From Sthenelais limicola (lineage: Eukaryota; Annelida; Polychaeta; Phyllodocida; Sigalionidae), in NCBI GenBank assembly GCA_942159475.1, contig OW804097.1, forward strand, positions 10,107,172-10,171,171: a DNA stretch of 64,000 bases. The letters are read 5' to 3'. The position numbers and the translations under genes were made by a program. Shown here one piece after another: positions 46,350 to 56,800 of the stretch. Within the stretch, counting starts at the first letter, position 1. The number at the start of each line of letters is the position of its first letter. The notes below the pieces were generated by a model. That model made no database searches. It was not told the origin of the DNA and saw nothing but the letters and a program-made list of their open reading frames with translations.

Positions 46350-46570
46350 GGAAAATGTACAATTCGCCTTCACCAATCCTCTCAAAGAACCCACATTTAA
46401 GACAAGAATGAGCTTCAAAATGCAGTTTAACATAACAGAACTGATACTTTAAATCAATGTGATACCAAATATACCCAGATATACCCAGTATTCATCATTT
46501 CTCAGCCAAATTTAGCAGAATTTCCTAAATGTGTAGACCTGCCAATTGTACATTTTTTGAAAATCTGACG
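46350..46570 (-). mobile_element. MITE-A, outer left end lost
   Basis: Begins at GGAAAATGTACAATTCGCC and ends TTTTTTGAAAATCTGACGC; the interior is of the AACTGATACT subtype. GGATTAAG and CACTGGAGGATTAAG repeat on either side (46343 and 46590). Confidence 0.8.
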
Positions 46571-46802
46571 CATAGATAGCAGCACTGGAGGATTAAGTTG
46601 CACATTAAATGTCTGCCACTCCCTGCCATGATAAACATGTCAATAACACATGATAAGGCTCAACATGTGATCTGGGCAGCCATAGGCTGTGTAGTGTAAC
46701 TTGTTATTGCACTCCCCTGGTATCTTATTGTCGTTATTATACTTCCTTTTCAATTATTCAATGGTTACACACACTTATAATTCCTTCCCAATTCTTGGGG
46801 TA

Positions 46803-47152
46803 GGAGAGAAAAAGAGGAGAGAGAGGAAAGAGTGGAGCGAGAGGAGAGAGAAGGAGAGAGAAGGAGAGAGAGGAGAGAGAGGGGGAGAGAGGGAGAAAGA
46901 GAGGAGAGACAGGGAGAGACAGAGGGAGAGAGAGGGAGAGAGAGGGAGAGAGAGGCGGGAGGAGAGAGAGGAGAGAGGAGAGAGGCAAGGAGAGGGAGAG
47001 AGAGGAGAGAGGCAAGGAGAGGGAGAGAGAGAGGAGAGACAGGAGAGACAGGAGAGACAGGAGAGAGAGAGAGGGGGAGAGGGAGAGGGAGAGAGAGAGA
47101 GGGGGAGAGGGAGAGGGAGAGAGAGAGGAGGGGGAGAGGGAGAGGGAGAGGT
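46803..47152. repeat. GA-rich tract
   Basis: GAGAGA/GGGAGA repeats, with the higher-order unit GAGGCAAGGAGAGGGAGAGA repeated near 46980 and 47008. Long open frames on both strands are low-complexity and not genes. Confidence 0.9.
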
Positions 47153-47794
47153 TCCATTATCATTATGAATATAATTAAACGTTATTTCATTGTGTTATAC
47201 ATCGTTTATTGTCAGTTCACATTGTCCATTGAAAATAAAAGAAGTGATAATGAAATAGAATCTGGAAATGGGCAGCGCCTTTTATAAAAATCATAGCTTT
47301 TCTGGGAATTCCCTTCTACACTTTTCATAATCTTAGTTTCTTAGTAGAGCCTTCCCCATTATATGGACAGGTCCCCTCCTTGGACAACTAATCCGACCCT
47401 TAATATAAACGTAAATCTGTCACCAACACGATACTGCTGGCCTTTAACAATGCACCGTGTAATATGACCTGTCACAATACATCTGACAATAGTGCTGAGT
47501 ATAGCATTACGATATCCGTCTACTTCCTTATCCTTGTACATACCACAATGTAGAGTGCACACAGGCAGAGGCACACACCTAATGCTAAATCCTGCTGCAT
47601 ATAATCAGTAGTTTATCTGTGTTGTTCCTGTGTGAAGTGGGAAACCTCCATGTCCTACTCAGCCTGTGTTACAGGCTCATGTTATTGTAGTTATCAGGAA
47701 CTTATCAGTGTTATGTCTTATATTATGCTTAGTGTGATATTACTCTAAGCATTATGGTACTTTGTTCTTTACTTTGTTATTAGACCCATGCCTC

Positions 47795-48180
47795 TAGGCC
47801 TCCTCCTCCTTCTTCTTCTTCTTCTTCTTCTTCTTCTTCTTTTTCTTTTTCTTTTTCTTTTCTTTTCTTTTCTTTTTCTTCTTCTTCTTTTTCTCCTTCT
47901 TCTCCTTCTTCTTGTTTCTCCTCCTCCTCTTCGTCTCCTTCTTCCTCTTCTTCTTCTTTTTCTTCTTCTTCTTCTTCTTCTTCTCCTTCTTCTCCTTCTT
48001 CTTGTTTCTCCTCCTCCTCCTCTTCTTCTCCTTCTTCCTCTTCTTCTTCTTCTTCTTTTCCTTCTTTTCCTTGTCCTCTCGTTCTTCTCCTCCTTCTTCT
48101 TCTTCTTCTTCTTCTTCTTTTCCTCCTCCCCCTCCTCCTCACTCCCCCCCCCTCCTCCTCCTCCTCCTCCTCCTCGTCTT
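47795..48180. repeat. (CTT/CTC)n tract
   Basis: CTT triplets grading into CTC and CCT, with an internal near-duplicate block (CTTCTTGTTTCTCCTCC at about 47909 and 47999). The frames are homopolymeric Leu/Phe or Glu and not genes. Confidence 0.9.
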
Positions 48181-48498
48181 CACATGTAAATATCTCTAAT
48201 TCTCAGAAACATCTCTAATTTTCAGAAATACAAAGTTAAAGATATCAAAGGCTAAATACAACTTTGTCATAAATATCCTAACTATGACAGCAACTAACCC
48301 AGGCCATCCCTCCCACACTCAACCCGACAAAACACAAGTTTCCCGAATGCATCCGGTCTGGATAGGCCTTTTCCTGAGAACCAGAATAGAAATAACATGC
48401 AAGACAAGAAAGCAAACAAAACAACAAGTTATGAGACCAGATGTACTCACTCAGTCAATGGGTAGAGGGAGCACGTCCTTAGCAAAACTAATGTACGA

Positions 48499-48800
48499 TA
48501 GGGGAGTTGCATAGACGCCATTTTGAATCTTGATTCGCATGGAATTATGGGAGTAATGGTACAGTATTAAAACTAATGAAAACATGTTATGTTCGGCATC
48601 GATTATTTATCAATGGTCTAATGTCAATATCCATGTGTTATACATGTTTCCATAACCCTTGACTTCATCTTTCCCATCATGCATTTGGTTTTCATAAATC
48701 ATCTATACAAGCTATGATATTGGTGAAAACAATTTTGCAACTTTTAATAAAAATGTTACCAAATATGTGTATGGTAGAGTTTATCGGAATCCAACCCTCT
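48499..48800 (-). mobile_element. MITE-C copy, one end clear
   Basis: Starts ATAGGGGAGTTGCATAGACG and continues CCATTTTGAATCTTGATTC. It matches the complement of the right part of 56883-57200 through ATTCATCATGCATTT-like and GATATTGGTGAAAA blocks. The far end is not recognisable. Confidence 0.65.
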
Positions 48801-48834
48801 CTTACTCGCTCAGTCAACGGGTAGATGAGTCAGA

Positions 48835-49375
48835 CCCACAGCACAATTAGTGTACAATTGACAGCGCTTCACATTTTGTAAATTTCATTAAATTAGGTTG
48901 AAAAATTGTTCGGTGTTGATCGTGCTGATTAACACCGGGTCATTGTGGCGGGAACGGAACGGTAATTTCTCACTACGTCCCGTGTCGTCATCGTTTTGAC
49001 GTTCACACGTCCTCTTAAATTCTCTCACATCCACAGACAGTCGGACTTAGATTTTTCTCCCTCCCACCTCCCTAATAACATCTATCTATTATCTAAAGAT
49101 AATCAAGCGGAACAATCTAAATGACTCTGGATACCAGATACCTGAATATTGACAGTTCCTCAATATTGACATTTCCAAGAAATATACCATCAGACATTGA
49201 TACGTGAAGATAAAATCGTTATTCCCCACAACATCAATAAAACAGATTCAATTTAAGTTCTGTGTTCTTCGTTCATAATGACTAGGTATATCTAAATATA
49301 TATCACATTACATTGATTAAGAAACTCTGTGCGATTATGTTCAACTGTATTTTTAACCTTATTTTTGCCTCGATC
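48835..49375 (+). mobile_element. MITE-A copy split by a solo LTR
   Basis: The left part (GTGTACAATTGACAGC through TAGGTTGAAAAAT) ends at 48906. The right part resumes at about 49276 with TAATGACTAGGTATATCT and runs to TTTTTGCCTCG. The outer inverted ends are decayed. Confidence 0.65.
48907..49275 (+). mobile_element. Solo LTR nested in MITE-A
   Basis: 369 bp with TG...CA ends (TGTTCGGTG to CTTCGTTCA) and CAATAAAACAG about 30 bases before the 3' end, as in an R/U5 junction. It sits cleanly between two halves of a MITE-A. The 5-bp flanks AAAAT and TAATG do not match well, so decay or a slightly different border is likely. Confidence 0.55.
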
Positions 49376-50145
49376 CAGCCGGTCAAGCGGTCAGGAGCTG
49401 AATTGGTGTCTAGAATAATTAAAAAAATACATTAAATAAGGTGTTATAAATGATTTCTTTTGATTATTTTCATTTACTATAGTATCTGTACACATTTTAC
49501 TTTTCCTGATATCCAGATATAAAATAAAACTTATCGTACTTTCCAATGTATTTGCAAACTTTCGGAGGATTTTATAAATCAAAATAATGTGAAATTCAAG
49601 CTTTGATTGTTATTTCCACTGCAGCAGAATCTATCTAGTGGGCATTTTCACAATGTAGGGAAGTATTGCCAACATTACAGTTATATATATATATATAAGT
49701 ATTTTTATTTCTTATATTTTTATTTTTTTTTATTTTAATTAATTCCAATATTTGTTTTACTTAAATGACTCACATAGCTTATAATTGTTATTACATGCCC
49801 ATCTAATTATAATTTTGACGAATTTAAATCGTCGTTAGTTTTTTTGTTTTTTATTCCATTTACAGGCCAAGCCAAAATATTAGTTTAAATTGAATATAGA
49901 ATCAGACTATACTGAGAACATCGTTTCACCAAAATGTATGTCTTCCTGAATGAAATATTTTTCAAATACAAAAGGTATCTGTGCAGCTACCACCTTTATC
50001 GATTACGTTTCAATTAATTTCCAAATCTGACCTGATGAAGGTACATAAAGGGAAACAGTTAAATACATTTTTTTCTTCGGTTTCGAATTCGATTATTTGC
50101 TGAATTTCATAATATTTGTGAATTATGAATAAAGATATGAGACAC

Positions 50146-50390
50146 AATGTGATGTGTGACAGGAAAATGAGACATAAGTCGCCTCAAAATGGCTTTTAAG
50201 ATATCATCATATTTGAAAAGATGAGATGAAGCTGATTCCAATGATGGTATAAATACAATTCTTTAAAACAAAACTACCCCAAATATTGAAACATTCAGTC
50301 CAAGTATTCCTGAGGAAAGAAAACTTAAAACATTGTACAATTTGGTGAATTGTGACACTTTCTCCTCGAACACATAAAATTGATTTGTTA
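50146..50390 (+). mobile_element. MITE-B, internally deleted
   Basis: GTGATGTGTGACAGGAAAATG at the left, decayed right end CCTCGAACACATAAA. About 160 bp of the interior is missing. Confidence 0.65.
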
Positions 50391-50421
50391 TTTTGACAAA
50401 ACACTTCAGAAACATGTGTAT

Positions 50422-50656
50422 GGGTCAGATTTTCAGAAGATGTACAATTCAACTTCGCCAATCTTCTCAAATAACCTGAATTTCAGACGGAAATAAAGTT
50501 CAAAACTCAGTTCAACCAAACTAAATAGATTGCTAGAATCACTGCAATGCCAAATATACTCGGATTTGCCTAGTATTGACCAAATTTCAGCCTAATTTAG
50601 CAGAATTTACTAAATGTATACAGCGACCAATTGTACATTTTCTGAGAAACTGACCC
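50422..50656 (-). mobile_element. MITE-A copy
   Basis: Both ends are present. Flanks GTAT and ACAC do not match. Confidence 0.85.
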
Positions 50657-50902
50657 ACACGCGTATAAGCCGATGACCTTACCCTGGAGGAGTATTATGG
50701 GATATCTGTGAGGGCGCTACATGGGTGGCCTTCTAAGACTTTTATTCTGACCCCAGATAGTGACCATTAATAAGCCCCAGATAGTGACCATTAACCAGGA
50801 TTAGAGGTCAAGTTAAGGGTCACCAGGTACCCGTGACATAACACATCCTTACTTAATAATGTCCTTCATAAGCTGCTGTTACTTGCTGAGGGACTATTCA
50901 TA

Positions 50903-51180
50903 ATAGGGGAGTTGCATAGCCGCCATTTTGAATCTTGATTTGCATGGAATTATGGCAGTAAAGGTACTGTATATAATCTATAGAAAACATGATATATTTA
51001 GCTAAGAATATTTATTAGTGGTCCAATATCAATATCCAAGTGTTTTAGATGTTTCTATAACACACAACTTCATATCTTCATATATGATATTGGTGAAAAA
51101 ATTCTTGCAATTCTCCATGAAACTGTTGCCAAATATGTCTAGGGCAGATTTCACCAGAGTGCATGTAACAGACGAGCGCA
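50903..51180 (-). mobile_element. MITE-C copy, one end clear
   Basis: ATAGGGGAGTTGCATAGCCG, CCATTTTGAATCTTGATT and GATATTGGTGAAAAAATT match the copies at 48499 and 57200 (reverse). It is followed by C runs at 51260-51350. Confidence 0.65.
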
Positions 51181-51634
51181 GTGAGACATGCAAGTGCCCT
51201 ATTAACAACTGGGGGGGAGGAGTGGAGAATTTGGGAAAGGTTTTTTGCATAATTGTGTGACCCCCCCCCCTTACAGTCTTGTGCACAATTTCTTGCCTCC
51301 CCCCCCCCCCGCTCTTTGAAAATTTCTACAAAGTTTTATGACCCCCCCCCCCTACATTTTTGTAGATCTGAGGTTATTATTATTATTATTATTATGCCTC
51401 CCCACACACACACCTTTACAGTCTGCGCAAAAAAGGTGTCCCCTTATTATTATTTTAAACAAACAAACTTAAGAAACAATACATTTTAAGCAATATATTC
51501 AGCCTGAGACGTAGGTTTCAGCAGTTTATCTGTAACGGGAACCCACCCTGAGACAACAAAGCACCAAGGATAAAAGATATGTTGCAAGAAGCTGGAGAGG
51601 ATGAGACTGGGACAAGAATGTTACTTACACATTC

Positions 51635-52044
51635 GTGATCCGTGTCAGGAAAATGAGTCATAAGTCGCAAAATATGGATTTTGAGATATCACAATATTTG
51701 AAAAAAGGAGATCAAGCTGATTCGAATGAATGTAAACATTAAGGACATCTAATAAGTACTTTTGTCTTTTTAGTTAGAAATTTTTATTTTTGAAAAGAAA
51801 ACGTTTGCAATATTTCTAGGTGGATAATTACCAGTAAAGTAGCTAAATATACTCAATGGGATGATCTAAGAAACGCACTAAAATAATTAATAAACTGCCT
51901 TGAGATTTGGTACATGTATTCATACAACCACAAGGACTAGTCAATCCAAAAATAAAAAAAATACCAACAAAGAGATCTTGTAAGTAAACGACTTCGAAAA
52001 ACACCAATTCTGCAACTTGTGACTCATTTTCCTAAACACATCAC
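51635..52044 (+). mobile_element. MITE-B copy
   Basis: 410 bp, GTGATCCGTGTCAGG to CCTAAACACATCAC. Flanks ATTC and ATTT are a near match. The 52045-53100 stretch that follows has a T-rich retroelement-like end at about 52415 (GATTTTTATTCAGCAAG) and no supported gene. Confidence 0.85.
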
Positions 52045-53102
52045 ATTTGTATATATTTATACATGAAGACCTTGTTGCACGAGGAAGGTCTAAAGTCGGA
52101 AAACTGATGTCTCTTTATAGGACTATTCACATTAGTTCGTGCTTTTTAAAACCTTTTGAATATACCTTTACATTTCTAAGGTCATTCTATGGATTATGTT
52201 TCTACTTCTCTAGCAGTTTTCCATCATAAGCTATCACTAACTTTTTTTCTCAGTTTATTTGTTCATATTTGACCAATAATAGGATCTTAACTTTGATTAC
52301 ATGAGTTGACCTCTGCCTTTTTCGGGGTCACAAAATCCACTTTTTTGAGTTTTGGCTTATATACTCTAAAGGCTCAGGTAAAAGATTATGCTTCACATTG
52401 TTTGTATGTTTGTTTATTTTAAGATTTTTATTCAGCAAGACATTATGCAAGAAGTATATATATATATATATTGTATTTTTATTCTGGTCCTTTCAAATGT
52501 TACATCTTCCAGAATTAGGTTAGCAGTCTCTGCCTCAGCAGTTCTACCAGACGTAACCCAATTTGTTCAATTACAAGTTACTGGTTTACCTTTATAAGAA
52601 CATCAATTTAAAGTTAATTTTACTACTAGTAGTAGATGTATAAATGCTTGTATTTCACTGTCCTTCATTGTCCATTTCAGTCCATTATGCACTATTAAAA
52701 AATAGCTCTCTCTTCAATTTAATGTCCACTACTTATGCATTTTATAGTTCGATTGCTTCAAGTCCGATCAGCCAAACCCTTTCCCAAATACTTATTTCTA
52801 ACAATATAACAGTAGTTAACAGTACATGTACAGTTTAGATAATCTTGCTTTATCTTGTGATTTGGTGTTGTGTGTACACTATTCACAGAGCAAGCTGATT
52901 TACACCAATAGAAAAAATAATTGTACGTAGAAAAAAAAACATATGACAAAGTAGTGAATTATTCTAGTCAACCTATCAGGATTATAAACAGTAAAAAATG
53001 GTAATAACCTTACATATCACGACTAATTCGCAGATATTGATAATAAAACCACACACCAGGGACAGTGTCCTATGCATGACAGGCCAAGTTGATTGTGCTT
53101 GT

Positions 53103-53337
53103 GGGTGAAATCACCAGAAAATGTACAATTCACTTTCACCAATCCTCTGAAATAACCCAAATTTCAGAGGAAAATAAATTTCACAATACAGTTCAACCTA
53201 ACCAAACAGATTGCTAGAATCAATGCAATGCCGAATGTACTCAAATTTACCGAGTATTGACCAAATTGCAGCCTAATTTAGCAGAATTTACTAAATGTAT
53301 ACAGCTGCCAATTGTACATTTTCTGAAAATCTGACCC
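53103..53337 (-). mobile_element. MITE-A copy, mixed ends
   Basis: The left end is the alternative form GGGTGAAATCACCAGAAAA; the right end is canonical. The interior is of the CAAACAGATTG subtype. Confidence 0.85.
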
Positions 53338-53343
53338 ATGTCA

Positions 53344-53376
53344 GTCCTTGGTGTTCCAAGGGGTGGCCAGACAGTA
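53344..53376 (-). repeat. Duplicated tail of SDR exon 9, copy 1
   Basis: GGTGTTCCAAGGGGTGGCC matches the end of exon 9. On the minus strand it would still read YCLATPWNTKD and stop (TGA). Confidence 0.75.
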
Positions 53377-53392
53377 ACCCTTTAAAGCTCCA

Positions 53393-53549
53393 AAATGCAG
53401 TTTAACATAACAGAACTGATACTTTAAATCAATGTGATACCAAATATACTCAGATATACCCCCTATATTCACCATTTTTCAGCCTAATTTAGCAGAATTT
53501 ACTAAATGTGTAGAGCTGTCAATTGTACATTTTCTGAAAATCTAACCCA
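53393..53549 (-). mobile_element. MITE-A, left part missing
   Basis: From AAGCTCCAAAATGCAG to AAAATCTAACCC, in the AACTGATACT subtype. It lies between two exon-9 tail copies. Confidence 0.8.
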
Positions 53550-53573
53550 GAAGTCGACTTCTATGTGAGGACT

Positions 53574-53610
53574 CAGCCCTTGCTGTTCCAAGGGGTGGCC
53601 CGACAGTAGC
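53574..53610 (-). repeat. Duplicated tail of SDR exon 9, copy 2
   Basis: CTGTTCCAAGGGGTGGCCCG; the minus strand reads YCRATPWNSKG and stop (TGA). Confidence 0.7.
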
Positions 53611-53702
53611 AAATGGATGAATTTAGTGTCTATGATTGGTTTTTCAGGTAGGTCATTATTTTTTTCATTTTTTTTTAGATTTTTCATATATTGACTGGAC
53701 TA

Positions 53703-53873
53703 TTAGTGCTTGGTGTTCCAAGGGGTGGCCAGACAGTAGCCCCCATCAGCGGGTAGGCACACACCAGTAGTGAAGGATGCTGCATCAGAGCTCAGGAACT
53801 GGATGGATGCCGCAATCTCTGACGCCTTCCCCACGCGACGCATGGGAAGTTTCTTGGCTTTCTCCTCCTGGAA
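53703..53873 (-). CDS. SDR exon 9 and stop
   Basis: 171 nt, acceptor CTGCCAAG, ending in TAA at 53705-53703. Encodes FQEEKAKKLPMRRVGKASEI and the conserved SSDAASFTTG...ADGG tail. Confidence 0.92.
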   Translation of the reverse strand, partial: FQEEKAKKLPMRRVGKASEIAASIQFLSSDAASFTTGVCLPADGGYCLATPWNTKH

Positions 53874-56800
53874 CTTGGCAGCAAAACAAAGAATGAAAAT
53901 CAGTTAAAATATCTCAGAATTAGCCTTTTTTTAAAGTGTTTCAAAGGTTTAAGTTGTATTGATATAAAAGTAAGAGATCATCACAGCTAGGGTTTTTGGA
54001 GTAGTTCTAAAAGTGTTGTCAGCTGAATGTTGTGCATGGACAGGGGGTGGGTGAAGTCACCAGAAAATGTACAATTCAGCTTCACCAATTCTTTTTATTA
54101 ACCTCAAAAATAAAGTTCAAAATAGACCTAACCAAACCGATTGCTAGAATCAATGCAATGCCGAATATACTCAAATTGACCAAATTGCAGCCTAATTTAG
54201 CAACATTTACTAAATGTGCACAGCTGCCAATTGTACATTTTCTGAAAGTCTGACCCATACAGTGAAACTTTTGTTGACTAAAGTACCACAAATTGTGTGG
54301 AATATTTTCTGGCAATGCGAAATGTTTTCTCCATAAACTTAGAACTTCATATATCAGTGTTACGGTGTGGAGGCACTCAACAGCAAACTTTTGTATCCAC
54401 AGAATTCTTTTAGAATGTCCGGTCTTAATGGAATTATAATGGCACTTTGCAGTTTTAGGCGAGAGGCTTTTCCTCCGTTTGAAGGGAATCTCTCATCTTT
54501 GGGCCTAGACTGTATAAGAGTAGGTAGCATGAATAGAAACTTGGTGTTGAAGCAAACCCTCAAAGTAAGTACAGGTTTATAGACTGTATGATGGTATAGG
54601 AACAGAATTCAGTTGACACCAATATTTTCTAATTTCCAAAATCTTGGTGTGGTCTCCTAAGTGAGATTACTACTTTTAAATCATAAGGAATATGCAATGA
54701 TATGAAATAGGACAACAAATAATTTGATATGTGGGTCAGATTTTTAGAAAATGTACAATTGGCAGCTGTATACATTTTGTAAATTCGGCTCAATTTGGCT
54801 TCAATTTGGCCAATACTAGGTAAATTCGAGTATATTCAGCATTGCTTTGATTCTAGCAATCTGTTTGGTTAGGTAGAACTGTATTTTGAACTTTATTTCA
54901 TCTGAAATTTGGGTTATTTGAGAGGATTGGTGAACTTGAGTTGTACATTTTCTTAAATTCTGACCCACGTATAAGACTGAAACATTGGTCTTACTGTCCA
55001 AGCGTCTTGCACTCCGGCAGCAGCAATAATGTTTGTGTGCACAAACCCGGGTCTGAAACATGACATAACAGTTATTATACCACAGTCGGGGGTTGTACAC
55101 GCTGCAGATGAGTGGATACATGGTATCGTATGGGTCAGATTTTCTGAAAATGTACAATTGGCAGCTTTACACATTTAGTAAATTCTGCTAAATTAGGCTA
55201 CAATTTGGTCAATACTTGGTAAATTCGAGTATATTTGGCATTGCATTGATTCTAGCAATCTGTTTGGTTAGGTTAAACTGTATTTTGAACTTTATTTTCG
55301 TCTGAAATTTGGGTAACTGGAGAGGATTGGTGAAGATGAATTATACATTTTCTGAAGATCCGACCCATATAATGTCAAATGGTTCCACTCGCGAAAATAG
55401 AACGTTTTTTAAGCCTGATTATAAGAGGGTCCCCTATTGGTTGACGTTACGCTCGCTCATGACATCACGCCCATTTGTGACGTCATACACAGTCCATGCC
55501 GTCGTTCATAAGCCAATCAGATATATGCTTGTCTAGCGCTTTGGCTTCAAAAAGCAATATGGCAGGTCATTGGAGAAAAGCGTGGTGAATAAATAGTTTG
55601 TTTATGCATTTTATTTTTATGAGATCGTGGCATAAAAATAGGATGCAAAGTTCTCGGTTCAAGGCATATCGCTTGTTACTTGTTTTTTCCACTCATCTAT
55701 TTATACAATGCCCCCTCGTTGGCACCTGTGGGCATTGTAAAACGGTAAGTCAGAAACCAACCTCATTACATCCTACCATAACATTTTAGATTCATTGTTT
55801 TCCAGGTTTTGCCTTCTGGTGTCAGTATAATAATTTGGAATAATCAATACAAGTACATTTTCTGGCAATTGTTACTCATCATAATCAACCCATTACACTT
55901 ACCGAACACAATTAATCCTTATTCCCAATCTTGCCGCCTCTGGAATTTAAGGGAGAAAGTTGAATGTATATATTATATTGCAAAATATTTCTGACTTATT
56001 GTCAGAAATATTTGTATGTGATGTCTCACTGGAAAAATGAGGTAGCAAAATTTATTTGAACAGATGATTCCAATGATAGTAAAAATTAGGAAAGCTAACA
56101 AGTATATCTTTATTTTAAGTTTGATATCTTTAGTTAAAAAAAGAGTGCAATAGTTTCTAAATATACTCCATGCAAAGACCTTCAGAACACAAGAATATAT
56201 TTAATATAATGTCCTGAAACTTAATACTGTAAACGTATTTATTTTCGCGCAGATAAATTTTCTCCCAGATAAATCTGTTCATCAAAAGGGCCCCAAGCAA
56301 TATTTTACCTGCGGCTGAACAACGAGTCAAGTGCTCCACCCCCGCTTTAAGCATTGAGTATCCACACGATAGGTTGGGCTGGAAGGAACATGGAGGTTTC
56401 TATAGTCTATAGATAATTAATAACACACAGTACCTACAACTGGGCAAGCACATACAGAACTGTATTGAAGCCGATGTGTCTGAACTAAAGGTATAGAATA
56501 TGTGGGTCAGATTTTCAGAAAATGTACAATTGTCAGCTCTACTAATTCAGTTAATTCTGCTAAATTAGGCTGAAAAAAGATAAATATTGGGCATATCTGA
56601 GTATATTTGGGATCGCATTGATTTATAGTATCAGTTCTGTTATGTTAAAGTGAATTTTGAAGCTATTTTCTGTCTTAAATGTGGGTTATTTGAGAGGATT
56701 GGTGAAGGCGAATTGTACATTTTCTGAAAATCTGACCCATGTATAGTTTCTATAACACATCACACATCGATGATGAACATATAAAAATAAGGGGTGCAAA

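Noticed and set aside
46701..47287. Long open frames in both directions through the GA-rich tract
   Set aside because: Arg/Glu/Gly or Ser/Leu/Pro low-complexity products of a simple repeat.
47780..48199. Glu-rich and Leu/Phe-rich frames of more than 90 codons
   Set aside because: Translation of a (CTT)n tract; no gene signals.
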